From contig JAIXUC010000001.1 of assembly GCA_027483665.1 (NCBI GenBank), positions 56,405 to 120,404 on the forward strand: 64,000 nucleotides of DNA. Direction: 5' to 3'. This document shows, piece after piece, positions 55,353 through 63,303 of this stretch; within the stretch, counting starts at the first letter, position 1, and every line of letters begins with the position of its first letter. The notes beneath the pieces were generated by a model. That model had not been told where the DNA came from and did no database searches. It worked only from the letters and a program-made list of their open reading frames with translations. This stretch comes from Comamonadaceae bacterium. Its GTDB lineage: Bacteria > Pseudomonadota > Gammaproteobacteria > Burkholderiales > Burkholderiaceae_C. The translations under genes were made by a program, and so were the position numbers.

Positions 55353-56420
55353 TCAGCCGCTGGAGGCGAGGCTTGCCGGGCGCTCTGCTTGTGCTGGGGT
55401 GCCGCAGGCGTGACAGAACAAGGCGAAAGCGCTCTTGCGCGTTTTGCAGTGGCCGCAGTGGTTGTGCAGGCCGATGCCGCAGTGGGGGCAGAAGTCGATG
55501 CTGCTGTCTTTCAAGTCCACCGTCCGTTCGCAGCCTGGGCAGACGCTTTTGGCGAGCCGGGTCAGCGCCACGTCGTAGCTCAATTCCTCCCGTCTTTGGG
55601 CATCTGGCAGCAGCTCTGCCTCACGCTGGCGCTCCAAGTAACGCTGCAGAGCCAGAATGGCGTAGCGGCCCACCAGCACCGTCACCACGATGCCCACCAC
55701 ATAGCGCACGTAGCCGCCATAGCTGGGCAGGTAAGGCACCAGCTCAACAAAGAAGGCGAAGACCGCAAAGAAGATGAAGCCCCACACGAAGGGCCACCAA
55801 TTGCCCTGGCGATGCTTCGCAAACAACCAACCCGCGACTGCCAGCAGAGGCAAGGTCAAGGCCAGACGGTAGAGGAAGACGCGCAGCTCTTGCGCACGTT
55901 GCGCTGCCTGCAAGCTGTCGCTGGCTGCTGACTCCAAGTCGGCCAAGCGCACCCTGACACGCTCTGCGTTTTGATGCGCATCCAGCGCCAACTGCTGCTG
56001 GGTTTGCACCGCCGCCAAGGCCTGGCGCTCGGTGGCTCGCAAGCCGTCGAGCGCGCGCGTGCGGGCGATGACTTCGGGGTCTTGTTCGCTGCGCTCTGTG
56101 GCGCGGCGCGTGGCCAACCAATTGCTGAAGCTGTCGCGGGCGCTGGTCGTGTCGGCTTGTGCCACCTTGAGGCGCAGCTCAGCCTGTTGCAATTCTTCAC
56201 GGGCTGCACGCTCGGCCTCTTGGGTGCTGCGCAGTTCGCTGCGCGCAGCGTCGGCGGCTGGCCGGTCGATGAAATCGTTGAGCGTGACCCGCTGCTCCAC
56301 CTGGGGCAAGTCGCCCACCAAGGTGCCGCCCAAACCAATGAGGAAACTGGCGAACACGAAGGCCACCAGCCAAAGGCCACGGCGAAACCACTTCTCTGAC
56401 AAACGCAAGGCGCGGCTCAT
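55353..56420 (-). CDS. Membrane protein with coiled coil and C-terminal zinc ribbons
   Basis: The protein is 355 aa. One N-terminal span (about 15-36), a periplasmic coiled coil (about 55-175, rich in Ala, Glu, Arg and Gln), then three closely spaced spans (about 185-265). A cytoplasmic C-terminal part has two zinc-ribbon-like pairs of CxxC knuckles: CPGC, CPHC, CGHC and CHAC (290-345). I know similar proteins only as zinc-ribbon domain-containing protein; the function is unknown. It is convergent with the chemoreceptor gene, 12 bp apart. Confidence 0.8.
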   Translation of the reverse strand: MSRALRLSEKWFRRGLWLVAFVFASFLIGLGGTLVGDLPQVEQRVTLNDFIDRPAADAARSELRSTQEAERAAREELQQAELRLKVAQADTTSARDSFSNWLATRRATERSEQDPEVIARTRALDGLRATERQALAAVQTQQQLALDAHQNAERVRVRLADLESAASDSLQAAQRAQELRVFLYRLALTLPLLAVAGWLFAKHRQGNWWPFVWGFIFFAVFAFFVELVPYLPSYGGYVRYVVGIVVTVLVGRYAILALQRYLERQREAELLPDAQRREELSYDVALTRLAKSVCPGCERTVDLKDSSIDFCPHCGIGLHNHCGHCKTRKSAFALFCHACGTPAQAERPASLASSG

Positions 56421-56494
56421 GGGAAAACTCCTGAACTGGGTTTGGGAATCATGGAATGGGATTCTTTGTGCCTAGCCCGTGTGCGGGCAGGCGA

Positions 56495-58537
56495 TCAGCC
56501 GGCGGCGTGCAAACCCTCGACAGCCGCGCGCAAAGCCTCGGGGGTTGCCAATGAACCGGCCAAAGGCGTGCCGATGTTCAGACCCACACGGGAGAAAGCG
56601 CCCCGGCGGAAAGGCCGCGCCATGGCGCTGCCGCGCTCGATGCGGCTGAAGAAGGAACCCCACAGTTGCGTGAGCGCCATGGGCACCACCGGCACCGCCA
56701 AGCCATCGGCGCTGGCTTGCTCCAAGATCTTGGCCACGCCGCCTTTGAAAGGCTGCAGGCTGCCGTCGCGCGTGATGCCCCCCTCTGGAAAGATGCCCAA
56801 CAAATCGCCTCCGCGCAGCACTTGCGCAGCGGCCGCAAAAGCCGCTTCGTAGGCCTGCAGATCTTCAGCACGCGGGGCAATCGGAATGGCTTTGGCCAAA
56901 CGAAACAACCAGCCCAGCACCGGCACCTTGAAGATGCGGTGATCCATGACGAAACGGATGGGCCGGGGGCTGGCCGCCATCAGCAACACCGCGTCGACAT
57001 AGCTCACGTGGTTGCACACCAACACCGCCGGGCCAGCCAAGGGAATGTGTTCGTCGCCGCGCACGCGGTAGCGGTAGACCAAGCGCGACGCGACCCAAGC
57101 CACGAAGCGCAGCAGGTATTCGGGTACCAACAGGAAGATATAGGCACCCACCAGCGCGTTGGCCAAGCCCACCGCCAGAAAAATCTGCGGAATGGAGGCG
57201 CCCAGCGTCAACATCAAGCCCGCCAGGATGGAGCTGGCAATCATGAACAGCGCGTTCAAGATGTTGTTGGCGGCAATGATGCGGGCGCGGTGCGTGGGTG
57301 CTGAGCGCAGCTGAATCAGCGCGTACATGGGCACGCTGTAGAGCCCAGCGAACAAGCTGAGCAAGGCCAAGTCGGCCATGACGCGCCAATGCGCTGGCTG
57401 GGCCACAAAGCTGGCCAAAGTGAAGACGCCCGCTTCAGGCGCGGTCAGCGCGCGGGTGGCGAAGTACAGGTCGACGGAGAACACCGTCATGCCAATGGCA
57501 CCCAGCGGCACCAGACCAATCTCCACATGCCGCTTGGACAGCACCTCGCACAAGAGCGAGCCCGTGCCGATGCCAATGGAAAACACCACCAACAACAAGG
57601 ATGCGACTTGCTCGTTGCCGTGCAAAACGTCTTTGGCGAAGCTGGGAAACTGGCTCAAGAAAACCGCACCGAAAAACCACATCCAACTGATGCCCAGCAA
57701 AGAGCGAAACACCACCACATCTCCGTGCGCCAAGACGAGGTTGCGCCAGGTTTCTGTGAAGGGGTTCCAGTTCATGCGCAGGCCAGGATCGGTGGCTGGC
57801 GTGGGCGGAATGGGTTGTGTCACCAGACGGCCCAACACCGCCAAGGTCACGCAGGCCGCGGCCACCCAATACGCACCCACCTGCGGAATGGCAATCAACA
57901 GCCCACCCGCCACATTGCCCAGCAAGATGGCCACGAAGGTGCCCATCTCGACCATGCCGTTGCCGCCGGTCAACTCGCGCTCGTGCAAGTGGTTGGGCAG
58001 ATAGGCGTACTTGACCGGCCCAAAAAGGGTGGACTGCAGGCCCGTGAGAAAAATGCAAAGCAACAGCACCGGGACGTGGGCTGTGACCAACCCCCAAGCG
58101 GCCAGTGCCATGATCGCGATCTCCAGCGATTTGGTGAACCGGATCAGCGCGCGCTTGTCGTGCTTGTCGGCCAGTTGCCCGGCAGTGGCCGAGAACAACA
58201 GGTAGGGCAAGATGAACAACGCCCCAATCACCAAGCCCGCCATGGCTGGTGGCAGCCAGCTCACCTGCAGTTGGTAAGTCACCATCACCGTGAAGGCGAA
58301 CTTGAACAGGTTGTCGTTGGCAGCGCCTGCGAATTGCGTCCAGAAAAACGGCGCAAAGCGGCGCTGGCCCATCAAGGCGAACTGGTTCGGATGCAACGCA
58401 GGCTCTTGCGGTGCTGGCGCTACCAAAGGGGCAGCCGCCTGGGTGGATGACTCGGTGAACGAATGGTCAGACGCATGGGCTGGCCTCTGAGCTGGCGAAT
58501 CGGCGGCGGGGGCTGGCATGGGTGAACTCCAAGGCAA
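56495..58537 (-). CDS. LplT-like MFS transporter fused to PlsC-type acyltransferase
   Basis: The protein is 680 aa. After an Ala/Pro-rich N-terminus of 50 residues comes a 12-span MFS domain (55-480) like the lysophospholipid flippase LplT, with RFAPFFWTQFAGAANDNLFKFAF and LFSATAGQLADKHDKR. The C-terminal part (about 485-680) is a 1-acylglycerol-phosphate acyltransferase-like domain with catalytic His510 and Asp515 in NHVSYVD and the substrate motif FPEGGITRDG. In E. coli LplT and Aas are separate, and Aas also has an acyl-ACP synthetase domain, which is absent here. It should import lysophospholipids and re-acylate them. Confidence 0.93.
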   Translation of the reverse strand: MPWSSPMPAPAADSPAQRPAHASDHSFTESSTQAAAPLVAPAPQEPALHPNQFALMGQRRFAPFFWTQFAGAANDNLFKFAFTVMVTYQLQVSWLPPAMAGLVIGALFILPYLLFSATAGQLADKHDKRALIRFTKSLEIAIMALAAWGLVTAHVPVLLLCIFLTGLQSTLFGPVKYAYLPNHLHERELTGGNGMVEMGTFVAILLGNVAGGLLIAIPQVGAYWVAAACVTLAVLGRLVTQPIPPTPATDPGLRMNWNPFTETWRNLVLAHGDVVVFRSLLGISWMWFFGAVFLSQFPSFAKDVLHGNEQVASLLLVVFSIGIGTGSLLCEVLSKRHVEIGLVPLGAIGMTVFSVDLYFATRALTAPEAGVFTLASFVAQPAHWRVMADLALLSLFAGLYSVPMYALIQLRSAPTHRARIIAANNILNALFMIASSILAGLMLTLGASIPQIFLAVGLANALVGAYIFLLVPEYLLRFVAWVASRLVYRYRVRGDEHIPLAGPAVLVCNHVSYVDAVLLMAASPRPIRFVMDHRIFKVPVLGWLFRLAKAIPIAPRAEDLQAYEAAFAAAAQVLRGGDLLGIFPEGGITRDGSLQPFKGGVAKILEQASADGLAVPVVPMALTQLWGSFFSRIERGSAMARPFRRGAFSRVGLNIGTPLAGSLATPEALRAAVEGLHAAG

Positions 58538-58650
58538 TGATCAGCAGCGGGTGCGAATGATCACCGCCGGTTGATTCTGCAGGACAGCTTCTGTCTTTGA
58601 GTCGCACAGGCGGCCTCTTTCGGCATCGCCAAACGATGCTCTTGCCGCGT

Positions 58651-59439
58651 TCAATGCGCGCGCGCCTCTCGGTGCAGGGCCATCAGCACGGGCAATGCCG
58701 CAGCGGCTGCAACGAGGTGCTTCAGCGTGTGGCCAGAGACAGCTTGTCCGGTCAAATCAAACACCGTGTGGTCTGCCAACTCCAGAGCCTTGGCCAGGGC
58801 GTACAAACCCACCACCCAGCTCCAACGCACGGGCAGCGCGTGGGGGAGCGGAGCGGTGCAGGCGGCTATCAGCAGCAACAACACCCCAAAACCTTGAAGC
58901 ACCGACCAAGGCAGCACGTTGCCCGTGGTCCAGCACACCGCGATACCCGCAGCCGAGGTGACGGCTGCGGCCGCTGCCATGCTCAGCCCCGACGCCGAGC
59001 CGACTCTTCCCGCCACCGCCAGTCCCATCGCACCGGTGAACGCCAAGGCCATGCCCAGACGATCCAGCGCCAGCCCAGTGTCGTCAGGCTGCAGGTGGTA
59101 CCAGCCCGAACCCAAAGCCGTGCCGATCAACCCCAGCAGGAACAGCGCAGCCAGCCCGCGCCCAGCCCTGTCCAGCCGCGCGACAGGTAATCGCCACAAC
59201 AGCCACAAGCCCACCACGCCCGCTAAGGCAAAGGGCAGGTTGCTCAAGACGTCCATGGCGCGGGGCAGTCCCCAGAACATGCGCTGATCCGCGTAGACAT
59301 ACAGGTCAGTGGGCTGCGCTACGGGCGGCAGCAGCAGCGACAGGCCAACCAAGAGCAGCAGCGCCAGCGCGCCGGCATGTTGGCGCAGAAGGATGCGAGG
59401 TGTCGCGGGGGAATTCGGGAGCAGTGAAAGGTAAGGCAT
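58651..59439 (-). CDS. Ceramidase-like (CREST superfamily) membrane hydrolase
   Basis: The protein is 262 aa with seven predicted spans. Family patterns are RAMDVLSNLPFALAGVVGLWLL, GSGWYHLQPDDTGLALDRL (Ser/His/Asp group of the metal site) and a C-terminal DHTVFDLTGQAVSGHTLKHL with two metal-type histidines. CREST proteins are metal-dependent amide hydrolases, including alkaline ceramidases, PAQR receptors and bacterial relatives of unknown substrate. ATG 59439 is preferred over a start 30 bp upstream. Confidence 0.85.
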   Translation of the reverse strand: MPYLSLLPNSPATPRILLRQHAGALALLLLVGLSLLLPPVAQPTDLYVYADQRMFWGLPRAMDVLSNLPFALAGVVGLWLLWRLPVARLDRAGRGLAALFLLGLIGTALGSGWYHLQPDDTGLALDRLGMALAFTGAMGLAVAGRVGSASGLSMAAAAAVTSAAGIAVCWTTGNVLPWSVLQGFGVLLLLIAACTAPLPHALPVRWSWVVGLYALAKALELADHTVFDLTGQAVSGHTLKHLVAAAAALPVLMALHREARAH

Positions 59440-59830
59440 ACGGACTCCAGTGTGGGTGGGGTCATCCAACTCGGCGATCAGCAGAAAGGGTCGGACGCAC
59501 GGTCAGCAGCCGGCAGGCATTCGTACCTGTCTTCGGCGCGGCAGCAATCTAATTGGACGTCTTTCAATGGGGCCGGTCGGGCCGCTGTTGCGGCCTGCCA
59601 TGGCATCCTCGGTACGGAATGAAGATACTTTCTCACAGCGCGCCTTCACCCGGGAGCCTTTGCCATGAGCACCACAGCAGACTTGGTTATGCCGGATGGG
59701 TTTGAAAGGCCGGTGGCATCGCCTGCGACTGTCGGAATTGCTGGGTGATGCTGGGCGGTGGCTGGCGGCGGGCTGGGGTCTGGCTTGCGCCGTTCGCTGC
59801 ACCTGGGCTGTGCCCGGCGGCGCGGGTATC
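59440..59830. other. Noncoding stretch before the inverted repeat
   Basis: No frame here looks real. It probably contains the promoter of the ceramidase-like gene near 59450-59550. The open frames present are Arg/Pro/Ala-rich and overlap on both strands, as expected for GC-rich noncoding DNA. Confidence 0.5.
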
Positions 59831-60222
59831 CGTTCTCCCGGCCTGCCTCGCGGGCGGCTGTTCTTGGTGCTCAGGTGTTGCTGCGTTAACGCCTTTTGTG
59901 GCGTTCTCACGTGCTGGCAACCGCGAATGAGGCCTCCGCCCGGACACCCGCACCACCGGGCTTTGCGCAGCGTTGGAGGTGGCGGGGCGAACAGCCCGTA
60001 CGTCGAGGGAGGCAGCGGCTGCGTGCGACCCCAGCTCCGCGCTGCAGCGTTTCCGGCGCGCACCAGCAGGCGCACCACTTCGCCACTCACAGGGGTCGGT
60101 GGCTGGAGTCGGGCGCAGGCCCCATTCGCGGCTGCCAGCACGCAAGCGCACTACAAGAGCAGTTCACGCAGAAACCCATGACCACCAAGAACAGCCGCCC
60201 GCGAGCGTGGGCCGGAGAACGA
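59831..60222. repeat. Large imperfect inverted repeat
   Basis: The left arm (about 59831-59943) and right arm (about 60111-60222) are inverted relative to each other and match over about 110 bp, with a nearly perfect core CTCGCGGGCGGCTGTTCTTGG (one strand) and a second conserved block GTGCTGGCA-CCGCGAATG. The middle of each arm is less conserved. About 167 bp lie between them. The arms encode related peptides if read in the same sense, so this may be two inverted copies of one repeat family. Confidence 0.75.
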
Positions 60223-60228
60223 GCCGGA

Positions 60229-60400
60229 CGCCGACACCTGGCGCGAGGTATAGGCCTGAACCAGCAGTCACACCAACCCGCCGACACCTGGCGCGAGGTG
60301 CAGGCGTGAATCAAAAGTGGCGTGGGCCGGAACGAACAGGACACCGACACCCGGCGCGAGGTACAGGCCAAAACCAGCAGGAACACAAACAAACCGACAC
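60229..60400 (+). repeat. Direct repeat array beside the inverted repeat
   Basis: The unit CCGACACCTGGCGCGAGGT occurs at 60231 and 60281, then as CCGACACCCGGCGCGAGGT at 60344, and as a stub CCGACACC at 60393. The spacing is 50, 63 and 49 bp. Each of the first three is followed by a TANAGGC or TGCAGGC-like run and AACCAGCAG or AATCAAAAG. The last unit abuts the 3' end of the FIST gene. Confidence 0.7.
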
Positions 60401-60435
60401 CAACCAAGCGCTTGTGTGCTCGGATACTCGGGCGC

Positions 60436-61719
60436 TCAAGCCGTGTCGGCCACGAACACGGTGAGCACGCCGGTGTAGCCATACACGTGGTGACGGGCCA
60501 CTTCGCCAGAGGCAAAGAAGCCGACCAGGGGTACATCACCCAGGGCACGCCGCACGATCTGCAACTCGGCGCTCGGCGCACCGAAGTGCGGGCCGCCTCT
60601 GCCGGCACAACTGACGTAAATGGCACCGGCGATGCGCCGAGCAGGATGCGGCGTGGCCAGTTCGCCACCAGCCAGGGCCTGTGCGGTTTCCAGAGCCATT
60701 TCGGCGGGCTCTAGCTCTTCGCGAATCTCGGCGCAAATGCGCATGAGGTCGGCGCGCGCGGCCTCCATGTGGCGCTGGCAGAAAGCGATCTCGTCGCCCA
60801 CCGCCATTTCGCGCGCCACGGCCACCCCTTCGCGGGCTGGGTCCAAGCCAATGATGTGGCGCACGAGCACGTCGCTGCCGAAGCTGCCCGTGCGTTGCAA
60901 GCCGCGCTCGTCACCACCCTCTTGAACCACACCAACCAAGGTTTGGCGCACCGCGGCCAAGGCTTCGCGCGGCTGCTCCAGGCTCACACCCAGGTCGGCC
61001 ATCAGCAAGCCCAGCGCAGGTTGGCCGTCAAGCTCCAAGATGAGGTTGCGGTCGCAGGCGGTCACGCGACGCAGCGCAGCGGCGCCGTTCTTCGCGCTGC
61101 GCAGGGGTTGGCATCCCTGCGTGACACGCGACAACAAGGCCACGCCTTCAGCAAAAGCCACCCCGCTCAGGCCGCCGTGAAACACGCCGCTGGAAGCGCC
61201 GTGGCCGCTCAAGTTGCCGTTGCCCGACACCGCGAATTGCGCACCCTCGCTGCGGCTGGAGGTCAGGCCGCCAAAAAGGTAGCCGCTGCTGGTGCGCTCG
61301 GCCATTTCCTCGACCAGTTCAGCGAGGTCTGGCGTGGACGCGTCCACATGCACCAGCGCGCAGGCAGGCTCAAAGCCGATGCCCAGTGGCGATACACCGG
61401 AGTACACGCGGTAGAGGTGGGCTGGCACGTCACACAACATGACCGAGAGCGCCGGCTCGTCGAAGTACTCGACCTGATTGGCCGCGATGCCCACGCCGAC
61501 CGTGCCCGACCAATCAGTGACCTGCGGCAGCTCGGAGGCCAGGAAGTCGAGGATGGCCGCGGCCTGGGATTCGTAGTGATCGGTGATGTAGACCAAGCCC
61601 AGCGTGGGCTCCGGGGCATAGCTCGGCAGTGCCATGTGCGCTTTGAGTTGCGCCAGCACCAGCCCCGCTGCCATGCGCCACTGTGGGTGGGTGGCGTGCC
61701 CGTGCGGAAACAGCCTCAT
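60436..61719 (-). CDS. FIST-domain (FIST_N/FIST_C) protein
   Basis: The protein is 427 aa. The N-terminal FIST domain (about 30-240) and C-terminal FIST_C domain (about 245-400, with GLQRTGSFGSDVLVRHIIGLDP and YVSCAGRGGPHFGAPSAEL) form the ligand-binding sensor found next to signalling domains or alone. Ligands are thought to be small molecules such as amino acids; here it has no attached output domain. The start overlaps the phaM stop (ATGA), so the two are coupled. Confidence 0.88.
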   Translation of the reverse strand: MRLFPHGHATHPQWRMAAGLVLAQLKAHMALPSYAPEPTLGLVYITDHYESQAAAILDFLASELPQVTDWSGTVGVGIAANQVEYFDEPALSVMLCDVPAHLYRVYSGVSPLGIGFEPACALVHVDASTPDLAELVEEMAERTSSGYLFGGLTSSRSEGAQFAVSGNGNLSGHGASSGVFHGGLSGVAFAEGVALLSRVTQGCQPLRSAKNGAAALRRVTACDRNLILELDGQPALGLLMADLGVSLEQPREALAAVRQTLVGVVQEGGDERGLQRTGSFGSDVLVRHIIGLDPAREGVAVAREMAVGDEIAFCQRHMEAARADLMRICAEIREELEPAEMALETAQALAGGELATPHPARRIAGAIYVSCAGRGGPHFGAPSAELQIVRRALGDVPLVGFFASGEVARHHVYGYTGVLTVFVADTA

Positions 61720-62432
61720 CGGCGCACCTTGGTTTTCGTGGCAGCGATCGGCTTTGCGGAGCCGCCAGTTTTGGCTACCGGCGGCTTCTTGCCCCGCACC
61801 GTGGAGCCAACGGCCTGAGCAGCTTTTGCCGCGCCGCTGGCGACTTCAGCGGCCGCGCCGGAAAGCTTGCTCGATGCAGCTTTTTGCGCCGCATCGCGCA
61901 TGGCGCTGCTGGCGATTTGCTGGAACTGCTGAGTCAACGCGCCCCACCATTGCAAGGGGTCCACCACCGAGTGGGCCGGGGCAGCCGCGCCGCTGCTTGG
62001 CTGGGACGACGGCTTGTTTGGCGGAAAAGAGCGCTCGCTGCCGGAAGCAGCAGCAGGCTCGGCGGCGGGTGTGGGCACGCTGGGCGTCTTGAGCTTGAAT
62101 GCCTGAGCCAGATCACCCATTTGCAGGTTCATGCCTTGCAGGGTGGAGATGGTCATTTTTTGCACCTCCAGCGCCTGGATGGTCGCTTTGAGCGCGGTGG
62201 CGTTTTGGTCCAGCCAAAACTGCACGGCGCGCAATTCGGTGATGCGCTTGTCCAACTCTTCGACATTGAGCGTGGGCGCTATCCAGCCGCCCAGTTGAGG
62301 CATCTGCGGCACGGCTTGGGACGCGCCTTTGACGGCCGATGTCGCCAAGCCCTGCAAAAAATCAAAGCCAGGCACCATCTTGCCCAACGCCATGGCCTGC
62401 TCGAAGCCGGGGATTGCATCGTTCGTGTTCAT
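61716..62432 (-). CDS. phaM: PhaM family PHA granule regulatory protein
   Basis: The protein is 238 aa. The N-terminal half has the family block LNVEELDKRITELRAVQFWLDQN and VQKMTISTLQGMN. The middle is a Pro/Ala/Ser linker and the C-terminus is an Ala/Lys-rich tail (AKAAQAVGSTVRGKKPPVAK to KVRR), the DNA-binding type tail of PhaM. PhaM activates PHA synthase and links granules to the nucleoid in Ralstonia. No phaC is nearby. Confidence 0.88.
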   Translation of the reverse strand: MNTNDAIPGFEQAMALGKMVPGFDFLQGLATSAVKGASQAVPQMPQLGGWIAPTLNVEELDKRITELRAVQFWLDQNATALKATIQALEVQKMTISTLQGMNLQMGDLAQAFKLKTPSVPTPAAEPAAASGSERSFPPNKPSSQPSSGAAAPAHSVVDPLQWWGALTQQFQQIASSAMRDAAQKAASSKLSGAAAEVASGAAKAAQAVGSTVRGKKPPVAKTGGSAKPIAATKTKVRR

Positions 62433-62473
62433 GCGGTAGTCCAGATGGTTGCGGGTAAGCAGCGCAAACTTTG

Positions 62474-62530
62474 GGCGCTGGGCTCAAGCGCGGCGCTGGG
62501 CTCAAGCGGGGCGCTGCGCGGGGGGGGGGG
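62474..62530. repeat. Duplicated 17-mer and G11 homopolymer upstream of phaM
   Basis: GGCGCTGGGCTCAAGCG occurs twice (about 62474-62490 and 62493-62509) and is followed by GGGGCGCTGCGC and eleven G residues (62520-62530). The tract ends seven bases from the stop of the PCu(A)C gene and about 90 bp upstream of the phaM ATG. Confidence 0.8.
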
Positions 62531-62537
62531 CGGTCAA

Positions 62538-62987
62538 TCAGGGCCGACGCGTGCCAGCCACAAACACCGTACGCCACTCGACGAGCCGTCCATTTTTCTC
62601 GGCGAACTTGAGCGTGATGGGCACTTCGCTGTCAGGAGCCACAGGCAGCTTCAGGTCGCGCAGAACGACGTGAACGCCTTTTGCAGAGAAGTCGACGCGC
62701 CGGCCAGCGGGCAGGGCCACCCCGTCCACGGGGCGGGCCTTGGCCGACGCACCAGAGCCCACGATTTGCTGCAATTGCGCGCTTTGCGCTGCCGCCGACT
62801 CGACACCCACCAAGCGAGAGGTCTCTTTGGATGTCACATTGAAAAACACCAAGGCATCGTTTTGCCCTGCTGCTGGCGGAACCACCACGCCATCTTTGAC
62901 ACGCACAGGTGGCTGCTGTGCCAGGGCACAACCCGCAGCCGCTGCCAAGGCAGCACCCAAAAACCAAGCTTTGACAACAGTTCGCAT
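62538..62987 (-). CDS. PCu(A)C-family periplasmic protein with degraded copper motif
   Basis: The protein is 149 aa. Signal peptide ends near GCALAQ (residue 24). The PCu(A)C beta-barrel is recognised by NDALVFFNVTSKETSRLVGVES, VDGVALPAGRRVDF and DSEVPITLKFAEKNGR. Classical members bind copper through H(M)x10Mx21HxM. Here the first His/Met positions read AQLQQIV and SAKARPV, and the second motif is VHVVLRD: one histidine remains and the methionines are gone. It may have lost copper binding or bind another ligand. Confidence 0.85.
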   Translation of the reverse strand: MRTVVKAWFLGAALAAAAGCALAQQPPVRVKDGVVVPPAAGQNDALVFFNVTSKETSRLVGVESAAAQSAQLQQIVGSGASAKARPVDGVALPAGRRVDFSAKGVHVVLRDLKLPVAPDSEVPITLKFAEKNGRLVEWRTVFVAGTRRP

Positions 62988-63039
62988 GGCCAGTCCTCCA
63001 GTGCCTGCACTGTAGCCAATCGCGCCAGACCGCGGGGCT

Positions 63040-63297
63040 TCAGTGCTGGTGGCGCATGCCGCAGTACTTGCCAATGCCCAAGCCCTTGCACGCGGCCTGC
63101 AAAGCCTGGGTGCAGGCCTCGGGCGCTTTGCCGGACTCCAGGCACTTGGCTGCGCCCTCGTGGGCAGCGGCCATGGCCCGGTGGCGTGTGATGTCTTCTT
63201 TGATTTCTTTGTCTGAATGAGGGCTGGCACTCAGGGGCGAGGCCGCCGTCAGCAAGACCAAGGCCAACGCAGAACAAACCCGATGGGAGAACATCAT
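63040..63297 (-). CDS. Small periplasmic Cys/His protein, hypothetical
   Basis: The protein is 85 aa. A signal peptide (about 1-24, cleaved near LSASP) precedes a short helical domain with DITRHRAMAAAHEGAAKCLESGKAPEACTQALQAACKG and the C-terminal GKYCGMRHQH. Four cysteines and a terminal His-Gln-His suggest disulfides or metal binding. The gene lies 6 bp after the permease stop, so it is part of that operon. I recognise it as a recurring uncharacterised neighbour rather than a named family. Confidence 0.8.
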   Translation of the reverse strand: MMFSHRVCSALALVLLTAASPLSASPHSDKEIKEDITRHRAMAAAHEGAAKCLESGKAPEACTQALQAACKGLGIGKYCGMRHQH

Positions 63298-63303
63298 CCT
63301 GAT

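Noticed and set aside
59831..60222. Integron attC-like site
   Set aside because: The arms are too long and I could not place the conserved GTTRRRY and RYYYAAC core pairs; no integrase is present.
59503..60309. Overlapping frames in the repeat region, some of which share a peptide such as TTKNSRPR or STKNSRPR
   Set aside because: The similarity follows from the inverted DNA repeat, appears in more than one frame, and none has a start site or recognised domain.
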